From the IMG/VR virus record IMGVR_UViG_3300030107_003023, positions 1-26,904 of that record: DNA of 26,904 nt, one strand, 5' to 3'. This DNA is from a virus. Of this stretch, positions 6,827-17,000 are shown piece by piece (positions within the stretch are counted from its first letter, which is position 1; each line of letters opens with the position of its first letter). The position numbers and the translations under genes are program-made. The notes under the pieces are model-generated. The model saw only the letters and a list, made by a program, of their open reading frames with translations, did no database searches and had not been told where the DNA came from.

Positions 6827-8436
6827 TATCCTGTCCTTGAAACTAATACGCCATTCATGTTTGTCCAATCTGCTCCAGCTATTATATTGCCAGAATCTTC
6901 TGAAACACCTCTAAAATATAATTCAAAATAGTCATCAACCCCATTTGCGTGAAGTATACCTGACGCAGTTACAACAGTTGCATAAAGGTCATCGTTAGTA
7001 AGACCTATCATTCTCGCTCTTCCTGCTACCATTGTTTGCGCACCGTTTTTATATAAATACACAATTAAGTCGTAAACATCTGTATTAGACAAATCATAAA
7101 GCTGTAGATTAAATTGGTAATATCCTGCAATTAATGGCGTAAACCGATAATTAGTTGAGCTATCAAAATACCCACCTACGTCAAAATCTTCTGTGTCTAA
7201 AGTTGCTTTTGAAACTACACCAGAACTTACTGTCTGATTGCTACCTACTCTTGCAAAAAAACAAGGGTTAGGCGTAATCGGCATGGTATTAAACTGCACA
7301 CCTTTATTATGCACATGGGTCATAGTCACATCACTATCTGCACCCATGTTAATGACTGCACCATCACTAGTGAAACTTAGGTCATCACCAATAGCAAAAT
7401 CCGCACTAGCTGTAGTCACATTAGATACATTAAAAGGAGCAAAAGCTATAATGTTAAGTTCGTCACTTACTGAAGCAGCAGAACCTAACACTACACTTGT
7501 GCCATTAGATGCGGTGTAATCACTCGTATCTAACACCACACCATTTAATGTAACTACAATCATTCCTGCGGTATACGCTAACGTCTGCGAGGCACTGTCT
7601 GAACCGCTAAAGGTTGTTTGTCCTGCGGTAGCAGAATATTTAAAAAGTGTTAATACTTGTGTAGACGCAGTAAAAGCTGCGAAAGCATAGATAATAAGTT
7701 CATCACCTACAGTAGCTGCATCTGTTAACACAACACTTGTAGTATTTGACGCTGTATAGTCCGTACCATTAATTAATGTTGCTCCATTAAGAACTACAAG
7801 TAAATTCCCAACTGAATACAATAAACTGTTAGAAGCATTGTCATTTCCTGAAAACGTAGTTTGCCCTGCAGTAGCAGTATACTTGTAAGTAGTTATACTA
7901 TTTGTACCTACTTGAGTATCTACATAAGCTTTAACAGACTGTTGTGTAGCTAAATGCGTAGCACTATCAGAAGCCATGTTATCTTCATCTTTAACTGGCA
8001 CTACAAAATCTATGTTCCCATCTGTATCATCATACGAAACATCAATAAAAGTTTCCGTTCCGTCTAACATACCCCCTACATAATCTTCTACTTGTTCTTG
8101 TGTTAATGTCGGAGAAACCGCATCTCGAATATCTTCTATAGCTTTAGCAGTTAAACGTAACTCTATAATATCGTCTGCACTAAATGTAGTTGCAGATGTA
8201 TTATCCTGGGCTCTTACTATAGTTAAATTATTACCGCTTCGTGCGGTAACTTTTACTATTTCTCTAGTAGTAGAATCACTAGCCCGTTCAAGAGTAGCGT
8301 AAAAATAATGCCCACTTGATAAAGCTGGAAAAACACTACCATCATCTACCGAAACACTAGTATCATCGTCAGCTAAACTACCTGTACTAAGTAGTGTCCT
8401 AGCATTATTAGTAAATTTAATGTCTGTAATGGGCAT
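6826..8436 (-). CDS. Tail fibre protein with C1q-like C-terminal head
   Basis: This 536-aa protein has a base domain at about residues 10-100 (LSTGSLADDDTSVSVDDGS, VFPALSSGHYFY, EIVKVTARSGNNLTIVRAQD), common at the base of phage fibres. A helix follows with ATQQSVKAYVDTQVG (about 163-178). Two beta-rich repeats of about 72 residues start near 182 and 263 (TATAGQTTFSG, VVLNG and DYTASN blocks). The C-terminal part, about 390-536, has FFARVGSNQTVSSG, YRFTPLIAGYYQFNLQL and a closing GVLVSRTG. This resembles the jelly roll of C1q/TNF-like heads, with the F-T-x-P-x-x-G-x-Y-x-F motif. Such heads form trimers and would contact the receptor. The stop overlaps the next ATG (TAATG). Confidence 0.65.
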   Translation of the reverse strand: MPITDIKFTNNARTLLSTGSLADDDTSVSVDDGSVFPALSSGHYFYATLERASDSTTREIVKVTARSGNNLTIVRAQDNTSATTFSADDIIELRLTAKAIEDIRDAVSPTLTQEQVEDYVGGMLDGTETFIDVSYDDTDGNIDFVVPVKDEDNMASDSATHLATQQSVKAYVDTQVGTNSITTYKYTATAGQTTFSGNDNASNSLLYSVGNLLVVLNGATLINGTDYTASNTTSVVLTDAATVGDELIIYAFAAFTASTQVLTLFKYSATAGQTTFSGSDSASQTLAYTAGMIVVTLNGVVLDTSDYTASNGTSVVLGSAASVSDELNIIAFAPFNVSNVTTASADFAIGDDLSFTSDGAVINMGADSDVTMTHVHNKGVQFNTMPITPNPCFFARVGSNQTVSSGVVSKATLDTEDFDVGGYFDSSTNYRFTPLIAGYYQFNLQLYDLSNTDVYDLIVYLYKNGAQTMVAGRARMIGLTNDDLYATVVTASGILHANGVDDYFELYFRGVSEDSGNIIAGADWTNMNGVLVSRTG

Positions 8437-8877
8437 TTAAGATACCGTTACTGTCCATGTTACTGTCATAGAGTCACTAGCACCTTTGTTTATAACAGAA
8501 AATTCTGTTCTACAAAGCATAGTGCCGCCTGAACTTGCATTAAAAATACCAGCTTCAGTTAATGCGCCAGTACCTGTACCTGCGGCAAAAGTACAAACAT
8601 AAGTAACTACTGCTCCTGAAACACTAGGAGTAGCTAATGCAGTTCTACTTCCGCTTACAACTGTTTCCAAAGCAGTATTGCCAACAACCGGATCAGTTGT
8701 TCCAGTACCCAACTCCATATGTGTCATGGCTGCAGGACTATTACTAGTTGTTTTCAACATACTAGCTGCAACAAAACCTTTACCTGCGGTTGTTACAAGA
8801 TTAGGAACCTCACGTATAAGCTCCCCATTCATTTCAAATTTTACATTCCCTGTTATATTAAAACCTTCATTAAACAT
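8437..8877 (-). CDS. Small tail-associated structural protein
   Basis: This 146-aa beta-rich protein begins MFNEGFNITGNVKFEMNGEL. It contains VPNLVTTAGKGFVAASML, then HMELGTGTTDPV, LTEAGIFNASSGGTMLCRTEF and a closing strand MTVTWTVTV. The set N-L-V-[TV]-x-x-G-[KR], a G-T-G-T-T-x-P loop, L-T-E-[AV]-G-[IL]-F and a final S-[ML]-T-V-[TN]-W-x-[VI] strand is shared by small proteins found beside tail fibre genes in many phages. It has a strong ribosome site (GAGGATTTTATA), and its stop directly touches the next ATG. Its place in the fibre region suggests a tail or fibre-base component. I know of no proven function. Confidence 0.5.
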   Translation of the reverse strand: MFNEGFNITGNVKFEMNGELIREVPNLVTTAGKGFVAASMLKTTSNSPAAMTHMELGTGTTDPVVGNTALETVVSGSRTALATPSVSGAVVTYVCTFAAGTGTGALTEAGIFNASSGGTMLCRTEFSVINKGASDSMTVTWTVTVS

Positions 8878-8888
8878 TATAAAATCCT

Positions 8889-9578
8889 CTAGCCGTTAAG
8901 CGTATACGTATTAAGTTGACTCTCATTAAGTTTGGAATTATTCCCAAGAATAAGATTAGCAGAAAAACTTTCTGACATAGTAGCTGAATCAGAAAGTGCT
9001 TTCGATATATTTACAGCATGAGTTTCAGCTACATTTACAACATTATTAACAGAATTAGTAGCAATACCTAAACTAAAAACAGTTGTTTCATTAAACCCAA
9101 ATGCATCTGAAGAAGCTTGCCCTACAGACTTAGCATGGCTTTCTCCTACAGAAACAGTATCTGTTTCAGGGTGGGAAACAGCTAATGCTATAGCTTCTAC
9201 TACCGAAGGAGTTTCTGCAAAAGTACGTGCCCAAGTTAAAGCTCTTGTAAAAGACTCTGACATAGTAGCTGAATCAGCTAAAGCTTTACCTACAGACGCA
9301 GCATGGCTTTCAGATACAGTAGCTGAATCAGCTAAAGTTTTACCTACAGACGCAGCATGGCTTTCTGACATTGTAACTGTTTCAGAAAATTCTTGGTCAA
9401 GAACCCTGGCTATAAGGTAAATATCAGCGGCAGTTAAATTAGAATAAGTAGCTAACACATTAGCAAAAGTACTAGAAGTTAAACCTTTAGCATTTGCGTA
9501 ACTGGCAATTAACTTAGCTTCACTATAGCTAATAGTAACTTTACCAGATACTTGTGTTATGCCTACTTTACCAGCCAT
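8889..9578 (-). CDS. Repeat-rich tail fibre protein
   Basis: This 229-aa protein has a helical N-terminal part (ISYSEAKLIASYANAKGL) and then a chain of about 18-residue repeats of the type D-S-A-T-[VM]-S-E-S-H-A-A-S-V-G-K-A-L-A. Two units at about residues 70-105 are nearly identical, and more decayed ones run to near residue 210. Such Ser/Glu/His-bearing periodic units are typical of fibrous shafts in phage tails. It starts on the stop codon of the BppU-like gene (TAATG), and a GAGGATTTTATA ribosome site for the next gene spans the short gap after its stop. A fibre or shaft role fits the neighbours, but the family is not recognised. Confidence 0.5.
   Translation of the reverse strand: MAGKVGITQVSGKVTISYSEAKLIASYANAKGLTSSTFANVLATYSNLTAADIYLIARVLDQEFSETVTMSESHAASVGKTLADSATVSESHAASVGKALADSATMSESFTRALTWARTFAETPSVVEAIALAVSHPETDTVSVGESHAKSVGQASSDAFGFNETTVFSLGIATNSVNNVVNVAETHAVNISKALSDSATMSESFSANLILGNNSKLNESQLNTYTLNG
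9264..9371 (-). repeat. 54-bp direct tandem repeat (two near-identical copies) in the fibre gene
   Basis: Copies at 9264-9317 and 9318-9371 share nearly every base and encode two 18-residue units (SESHAASVGK core). The high identity compared with the decayed repeats on both sides points to a recent duplication by slippage or recombination. Changing copy number would lengthen or shorten the fibre in frame. Confidence 0.8.
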
Positions 9579-9952
9579 TAGTCAAAATCCGCTCTTACAC
9601 TTAACTTAATTAAATCGTAAACAGTCTGTATTTTACTTGAACTGTTTGTAATCTCTATTTCTCCTTCAAAAGTACCGGCTGTATCTAAAGCACCTGTAGG
9701 AAATTCAACTGTACAAACGCCATTTGAAGCATCAGTTACAGTAGCTGTTATTGTAGATTTAACGGTTGTACTTCCTACCTGCCGTATTCTGAATTTTACT
9801 GTAGACCCTGATAAAGATATCGGAGCCCATGTTGTAGAGTCGTTTTCATCTAACGTGGCCCCACTTGCTGCAGTATTGCTATCTTTAAGAGTAAAAGTTA
9901 ATAACGGTAAATGGTCCCCGGTTACTAGTTTAATTGTCTCTGAATATGCCAT
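9578..9952 (-). CDS. BppU-like N-terminal domain tail/baseplate protein
   Basis: This 124-aa beta-rich protein contains the pattern GDHLPLLTFTLKDSN near the start, then SGSTVKFRIRQVG, CTVEFPTGALDTAGTFEG and a final strand YDLIKLSVRADFD. The run of G-D-x-x-P-x-L-x-x-T-L-x-D followed by L-[ST]-G-[SA]-x-V-x-F-[RK]-[IM]-[RK] is that of the Ig-like N-terminal domain of baseplate upper proteins (BppU_N). In this phage it stands alone, so it may be an adaptor that ties fibre proteins to the tail. Its ribosome site is weak, and the stop overlaps the next start (TAATG), which suggests coupled synthesis with the repeat-rich fibre protein. Confidence 0.6.
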   Translation of the reverse strand: MAYSETIKLVTGDHLPLLTFTLKDSNTAASGATLDENDSTTWAPISLSGSTVKFRIRQVGSTTVKSTITATVTDASNGVCTVEFPTGALDTAGTFEGEIEITNSSSKIQTVYDLIKLSVRADFD

Positions 9953-9958
9953 AGTTTG

Positions 9959-10249
9959 TTACCATTTTACTTTATCTGCCCAATATGCTGCAGACATTTT
10001 GCCTTTAGCAATGTTTTTAGAATGGCGGGCTTTAAAGGATTTTCTTTTGGCTTTCATCCTAGCGGATTCCCCTTTCTTCGGTTTTCCTGCAGTTGAAGCT
10101 CCTTGCTCGCCAAATCTAATAGTTTTTATTTTAGCACCTTCCTTGGCAACTACAATATGAGACTTTTTAGGATGATTCGGGGTACGTTTAGGCTTGTTAT
10201 ACCCACTAACCCCGGCTCTAGCTAGTCTCGGATCTTTCTTTGCTGACAT
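9959..10249 (-). CDS. Small basic phage protein, conserved type of unknown function
   Basis: This 96-aa protein is rich in Lys, Arg and His. It begins MSAKKDPRLARAGVSGYNKP and contains KRTPNHPKKSHIVVAKEG, IRFGEQG and RKSFKARHSKNIAKGKMSAA, ending in YWADKVKW. I recall this pattern as a common small protein of marine phages, possibly the group named DUF6321, but could not search. The basic charge and the FKARH..NI segment suggest nucleic acid binding or a packaged virion protein. It is coupled to the holin by TAATG overlap, and the next gene begins six bases after its stop. Function is not known. Confidence 0.6.
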   Translation of the reverse strand: MSAKKDPRLARAGVSGYNKPKRTPNHPKKSHIVVAKEGAKIKTIRFGEQGASTAGKPKKGESARMKAKRKSFKARHSKNIAKGKMSAAYWADKVKW

Positions 10250-10623
10250 TATTTTTTAAATCCTTTAATCCCCCGTATACCAAAAGATGCCGCAATTGAC
10301 GCATACATAGCATAAGTAAACCAACTAGGGGCTGCTTCTAATGCTACAAACCCCTGCGCTATATAAGGTTGCATCTGGGGAATAAACGATAAAGCTATGA
10401 TAACTATAAACAAAATAGTCCACGCTTCATCTTTCCATGAATCCGCTGACGCTTCAGCCATAATCTTTTCCCAACCTGCTTCGTGGGTAGCAGCCACTTT
10501 CATCACTTCAGCTTCTGCATTAGCTTTTGCAACTTGAGCTTTTGCTTTAGCTTTTGACTTAGCCACACGTCCTTCTACAAAAGTGTTGGCTAAATTAGCA
10601 ATCGGTCCTAAAAATCCTAGCAT
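10249..10623 (-). CDS. Holin of the GTA-type 3TM family
   Basis: This 124-aa membrane protein begins with a hydrophobic amphipathic segment (MLGFLGPIANLANTF). A Lys/Ala/Glu-rich helix follows to about residue 58, then the motif ADSWKDEAW and a membrane helix at 67-84 (TILFIVIIALSFIPQM). A second hydrophobic segment lies at 101-118 (WFTYAMYASIAASFGIR) before a Lys-rich end. The S-W-K-D-E-W motif before the first strong helix and the S-F-G-I-R motif after the second match the holin group known as GTA_holin_3TM. It lies next to the M15 endolysin, with a one-base gap before it and a TAATG overlap after it, which supports a lysis role. Confidence 0.8.
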   Translation of the reverse strand: MLGFLGPIANLANTFVEGRVAKSKAKAKAQVAKANAEAEVMKVAATHEAGWEKIMAEASADSWKDEAWTILFIVIIALSFIPQMQPYIAQGFVALEAAPSWFTYAMYASIAASFGIRGIKGFKK

Positions 10624-10624
10624 A

Positions 10625-11020
10625 TTAATAGCTCCATATAGTAGGTCTTGGAAACTGTTCGGAGGGTTCCATCATATCTAAATGAATAAAACGTGATGCA
10701 GCATCCCCTTTTTGACTAATTCCTATACCAGTAAAATATTCTAATTCTATCGCTAGATTTAAAACATTATATGCGTCCTGATAAGCAACTACAATGTCAG
10801 CAGCTAATCCATGTGCATGTGCCCCCGGCCTGGTCTTTTTCATTTCTATGGGGTGCTTTTCAGGATTTCTGTAACCACTTGATATTACCATACTTTTTCC
10901 GTATTTATGCCTAAGTTCCTGTAAAGCATCAAGAAATATAGGCCTCATAATACATACACCAGAAGCAGAGCATTTAAACTCGTCTTCTGAAAAATTAGGA
11001 TATTTGTGCCATTCGATCAT
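10625..11020 (-). CDS. Endolysin, M15-family peptidase (zinc D,D- or L,D-endopeptidase type)
   Basis: This 131-aa single-domain enzyme opens with YPNFSEDEFKCSASGVC, the usual F-x-x-x-E-F-x-C start of M15A peptidases. It then has VISSGYRNP (45-53), the metal motif HAHGLAADI with His68 and Asp75, and FIHLDM with His113 as third ligand, with Asp115 beside it. All expected ligands are present. Enzymes of this family cut peptide cross-links of peptidoglycan. No signal peptide is seen, so release would need the holin encoded immediately downstream (one base gap). The ATG is preceded by AAGGT. Its place between the ejection and fibre genes forms a small lysis cassette. Exact bond specificity cannot be told. 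Confidence 0.85.
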   Translation of the reverse strand: MIEWHKYPNFSEDEFKCSASGVCIMRPIFLDALQELRHKYGKSMVISSGYRNPEKHPIEMKKTRPGAHAHGLAADIVVAYQDAYNVLNLAIELEYFTGIGISQKGDAASRFIHLDMMEPSEQFPRPTIWSY

Positions 11021-11025
11021 AATAA

Positions 11026-14000
11026 TTACCTTATATTATTAAGGATAGGCATTAATCTTACCCACTCCCCCTTACCAAAAGAATCCCAAAGAGCATCAGC
11101 TACCGGAATTGACCCAATAACAGGGTTGTCCCCCCACCTACTACTATTTGCAGCCATAACACCCATTGATAATGGACCTAGCCACCCAGCTTTTTCAATT
11201 AACTCAAATGTATATTGGCCAGTAGGAGTATAATCACTTCTAAATGTTTGCCCAGTAGCTTCTCTAACTCCTAAAGCTTCATTAGGAATAATAGGCCCAA
11301 GACCTAATTGAAGTAAATATTTAGCGAGTTCTTTCATTTCTATGCCCAACGCTGCTAAAGGTAACATAGTGCCAGCAGCTAGCAACATTAGCATAGCTGC
11401 TCCTCCAAAATGTCCGTCTTCTGAATACCGGTTTTTTATTTCTCTGCCAGCCCCACCAATAACTACTTTACCGTAAGAGTAGAAAAATTGTTTAAGTTGA
11501 AACAAAACAGAAAACCAGGGATTGTTTGCCCAATTAGGTCGTTGTGCTGGATTAGGTCTTATTATTGATTCATCTACAAATCTTGCTATTGCATCTCTAA
11601 CCTTTTCTCCTTCTGGAGTATCAAAACCAAAACCATTATCAACGCTAGAATCACCAGAGTTCCAAGCTAAAATATCACTTAACTCTAACCCGGGAAACTC
11701 TTCTAACCATCTTTGGGCTTGGGCTTTTTGTTCTTGAGTAGCTGTGCTATCAGGGCCTAAAGTTTTAGAAAGATTTATTAAATAAGATCTACCCATAGAA
11801 GCTGCAAATACTCTAGTAAAACGAGTCCAAAAAGATAATCCAGTATACTTAAACCAAGTTTTCATAGTGCTTCGAGCCCAGGTGTTTGCAAAATCCATTT
11901 CTCCTACAGCAGTAAAAGCTACTTCTAATCCATCATAAGTAGAAGCCCCTACAGCTCTAGCAAAATCAACTCTTTCTTCATAAGGTCGATTCTGCATTTC
12001 CTGCATAGAAGAAATTAAATTACCAAAACTTTTTTGCCTTAGTATAACTGCGCCTAAATCCGGCAAAGAAGCAAAAACTGTAAACAGTAATGTTGTCATA
12101 ACAGTTAATACTGAAGATATGCTGTTAAACTGCCGCATGTAACTAGGTAAAGGTTCTACCCGGCCAAATTGTTTATTAATTGCATCTTTTAAAACAACTT
12201 CTAATTTTTCTCTATTAGCAAAATATTGATCCCTACCAGCTTCATTTACTTCTCCAGTTTGAGTATCAATAAATTCTTCTGGAAGTCTTACGGTTCCATC
12301 TGGGTTATACTTAGGACCAAACTGTTCATCAACAATACCTTGAACTATAGTGTCTAAAGCTTTCTTGCCGCCTTTTCGTTCCAGTTCTACTTTACGGGTT
12401 ATAAAATGTATATAACTTAATAAAGCTTGAGGAGCTTCTTGAAGAAGACCGGCTTTTCGTAAAGTTGAAGTATCTATACCATCAAAGTCTAAAGATCGTT
12501 CTTGGTTTAAAATGTTTGCAATCTCGATACCGTTTTCAAGAGGATTGTCTATCAAACCTTTAACAATCATTGCGGCTTCATCTACAGTAGGAACTTTAGG
12601 ATTTTTATTTAACTTAGGATCAGAAAGTATTTGTACTAATTTATTTTGGGCTTCTACACTTTCCATTAAAAGAATCATATCTATTTGTCTTGGAAAATAA
12701 TCCCCTCTTTTTCTAATAGTAACCCCATCAACTTTTGAAATATAAGAATCGTAAATATACTCTAGTAAATTTTTACGTAATCGAATTGCTTTATTTTTAA
12801 TTTCATCACTAAAATCTGGTAAGTTTGCAATATCTTCTGTAGCAATAGATTCATTTTCAGCAATTTCAAAAATTGCTTTGATATCAGGGTTTTGCCATTC
12901 AGTACCTTCTTTTAGTTTAGAACCAAGAATAGTTTCAGCACGATAAATAAAACGTCTTTCAGCATTACCTGCTAATTGGTGAAACCCTGCTATTTCTTTT
13001 GATTGAGATTGAGCATGAAAAAATTGACCAAGTTTTACGCCAGAAGGCCCAAGTGTTCTAAACCAGTTATCACTTGATGCTAAAAATTTAGCCCCAAGTC
13101 TAAACGGACCGCTTTGTAACATTTTTCTACCCATGTTTTTAACATAGGCTATAGCTTTTGGAGAAGTATTTTTAAGACTCTGCCCAACCCCTGCAAGTTC
13201 AAAAGCCTGAAAAGTACTTTTTCCTGCAGAACTATCTTTAAAAATACCAGGGATACCTGTTCCATCATTAATTCTACGTTCTGTACCATGATTAAATTTT
13301 AATTTATCTATAGCCTGGGTAATAAATTTTTGAGTTTGAACATCTGCTCTAAACCTGATTTCAAAAGCTGGAAAAGCTTCTCCTAAAACATTTGCAAGAT
13401 TATTAAAAAGTCTTTTTAGTTTATTTGCAATTTCTTTAATCCAGCTTTCTGCTACATTTGTAGCTTTAGTAGTTTCCCGCATTAACCAACTACCAACTTG
13501 GTCAGCTATATATTCATTAAGACCTGTTTCGCCATTAAAATATTGATGGTTTGTAATATTTATAGGTTCTTTTCTTACTACTGCTGCTTTTTGTATTAAT
13601 TCTATTTTTTTAGCTTCAAAAGAATTATTAAGATTTTTCCAAATCGCACTATTTTTTGTACTTGCTTCTAAAAGTGTGTCTATTGATTCTCGAACAAAAG
13701 TATGACCTAGTTCATGTGCAAAAACAGGTAACATTAATTCTAAAGATACATCTTTAGATTTATCCCGTACATAAACTCCAGCTGCATTTTCTTTTACAGC
13801 AAAATCTCTCATAACAATAATGTTGCTATCACCTAAAGGAACATTCATACCAAGAGGCCATTTCCCATTATTTCTTACAAAATCATTTATTACTTCATCT
13901 ATTCGAGAATCAGCATTAGATTGCACTTCGCCTAAAGACTCGTCTACTACTCCTTCAAATCTTTTTACCGCTTTTAAATAAGAATTTGCTACTTGCCCAC

Positions 14001-17000
14001 TAACATTAGCCCCTGTATATTTTTTAGTAATAGCTTCTGTAACTTCGCCTTCTTCAAGTATTTCTTTAAATATTAACAAACTTTTATTATTAGGCTGATC
14101 TTTTAAAGCGTCATTAGTTTGACCTAAATATTTATTTACAATCGTATTAAAATGCCCATAAGTATCTCTAAAAAAACCTTTATACGTATCCCTGTTGTCT
14201 ATTAAGTCTGATAATAATATGACATGTTGAGGAGTTTTAAGTTTAAGTAGATTAAATGCCCTTGACGCAAAATCTTTAAATGCTTCATATTTTCGATAAA
14301 GATTTGTTTCCTGCTCACTAACTTTACCTTTTGATTTTGTTATAACAAAATCAATATTTTCTTCTTTAACAAATTCATCATTTTCCCACAATCCTTCTTC
14401 TACCGTACCGTCGGTATAGGTAAAAGTACCCTGTCCGTGATAGTTACCATCCTTAAATTCACCGACATACTGGTCGCCATCGGCAAAGGTAAAGGTACCC
14501 TGTCCGTGCGGTTTGCCATCCTTGTATTCACCGACGTATTTATTACCATTGGGAAAGGTATAGGTGCCCTGTCCGTGCCTCACGCCATCCTTATATTCAC
14601 CAACGTATTTTTCACCATTGGAATAAGTATAGGTCCCCCGTCCATGCCTTTTACCATCCTTAAATTCACCGACATAAAATGACCCATCTTTATAGGTCTC
14701 TCGTCTTGCTGGTTTTTTAGCAGTAACTTCCTCAAGCTTTCCAAATAAACGAATACCTCTACTCCAATTATTTTTTATATTATGAGCTTTATATAAACCT
14801 CTATTATTTTGTTTAATAATTTTATTTACGGGAGTATCGTATTGAAGCTTTGAAGTAGGGTCATAACTTCTACTAGTAAATAAACCTTCTACAATTTCTG
14901 CTTGTGTTAAATCAGCAAAATCTCCTTCACCTTCAAACTCAACGTCATAAGCTTCCACACTTCCATCTGGATTATATGCTCGTTTACGATATAACTTATC
15001 TCTAGTAGGATCTATTATTGCTTGATCTAACTCTCTTATATGTTTATTTTCTACTTCCTCGCCTATGTAATCCATAATAGCTTTATTTATAGTTGTATAG
15101 TCCATAGACTGTTCAACACTAGAATCGTATAAATCCATATTTCGAGATTCAAAATACCATTCTTTAAATTCAGGGCTATATTTAATAAAATGAACTTTGC
15201 CAAGAAGCTCTTTAGCAGCAAATTCTAAAGTTCTTATTTTATTATCTCTTTCTAAATTTGCGGCTCCTGCAAAACCTTCTTCTGACATATCAATAGCTAC
15301 TTCAGGTTCTGCGTTCTTAAGATTTTCAATCTGTTTAAGAAAAGCTTTATACCGTAAATACTGGGTTTCTCCCGGTACAGTGTAACGAGGAGAAGAAGCG
15401 GGTAATGGGGCTTTGGTAAGAAAGTAATCGGCTAAAGTAAATGGATTATTAGTTACTTGGCCTTTAGCATCCCGTGTTTCAAATGTAGTGGCAGTTTCTA
15501 GTATGTCAGAAAGTTCTTTATTTGCTTCCGATAGCCTAGAAAAATCTTGTAACACCCCATTTCTAATTACAAGTCTTGCTAAAAATATTTCTCCATTCGT
15601 TCCTACATGGCCGGGCACTATCTCATTAGGCATTACAACAGGCATATTGTTAGCAACATTTACATAAGTTGTAACTTTTTCTCCGTCTTTAATATCATGT
15701 TTTACCCTAAGCCTGCCTACATTGTTTTTATAAATTTGAGTTTCTGTATCACTTAAAAAATCAAAAATATCTTTATTATTTACTTCTATAGTATACCCTA
15801 GGCTTTTTAACTCTGTTACAGCCCTACTTAATGCTAATTGATTTGATTGTTCACGAGTTATCCCTTCTCCAACTAAAGCAGTATCTGTAGCTACATTTAT
15901 AGCTTTACCATATTTAATTACATTACCTAATGTAATCTTACTACCTTCGGGTTTTAAAGTAGCTTTTTTACCTTTATCTTTAGTTGAAGACGATTGATGA
16001 TCTGTTTTAGGACCTTTTAATACAAAAATAGAATCCCTTGCACTTTGGGATAACAATTCGCCAACCAGTCTATACGTCCATTCTGTAGTATTGTAAGAGT
16101 CTTCTTTATAATCCGTATTTAGTGCATTAACACGATCAGCAATAGCTTCTGAAACTAATACATCTTTAGATTGAGACACAATCCTAAATTGATTTTCTTC
16201 AAGTTTTATATAAATAAAATTAGGGTTTCCTGCTCTTTGGTTAGCTTCTAAAGAACTTATGAAATTTTTTACTAAAGCATCACTAGCAGTTTGTTTAAAA
16301 CGCCTAAAGTTATTTATATCCTCTGCAATTCTTTGTCTAACATCAAAAGGTACACTTGGATCTGCAACTACTTGTTCTTCTACGTTTTCTACAATAGTAG
16401 TATCTAATTCGTTAGCTATTTGAGTTTGAATAGTCCTAAATTCGTTTTCTATTTTTGCAGGGTCTTCATGAATAGTTTTTGCCAATCCAGTTTTATTTTT
16501 AGCAACATAAGCTTCATAATCTTTCTGGGTATTTCTTACTGCATCCTCCAGTTGTTTTGAAGTTTGTTGAGGTCCAATAGGAACTATATTTCTTTCAGCA
16601 AAATTTCTATTTTTTTCTTTGTATTGTTGAAATGATAAAAGAGCTGTATATGCTTGTTTAAGTTTTGAAAGTTTTTTATTAGCAGTTTGTTCTACTAATG
16701 GTATGTCAGAAGGAGTTTCTTGTACTAACTCACCAGGAACAGTAGCCTCAACATTAGTAACCCCAAGATTTATTAATGCATCTATATCAATATTGCGATT
16801 AACATAATTTTCTGGGTCGCTTTGAGCAACAATTAAACTTTCAGCTTTTTTCCAGTTAGTTTCAAATTTTTCTATTTCGTCAGGTTTTGTAATTTTAGAT
16901 CTATTAACAGGTGCAAACGGTTGTAACCCAGGAGCTCTACGTTCTTCAGCTCCGACCATTTCTTCACGAGCTGTTTCAAGTGATTGTCTTTGTAATTGAC

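Noticed and set aside
6827-6868. Upstream start (ATG at 6868) for the small XkdW-like gene
   Set aside because: It would overlap the fibre gene by 43 bases, while the ATG at 6826 is coupled to the fibre stop and has a good ribosome site.
9855-10160. Plus-strand frame of 101 codons
   Set aside because: It lies opposite the BppU-like and basic protein genes, has no recognisable features, and starts inside a coding region.
13450-13720. Reading the HELGH site as a second endolysin domain
   Set aside because: The motif and the NEYIAD ligand spacing fit gluzincin-type proteases rather than peptidoglycan M15/M23 enzymes, so it was kept as a protease-like site of unknown target.
14437-14682. Plus-strand frame with a repeated pattern
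   Set aside because: The apparent repeats are only the antisense reading of the MORN array.
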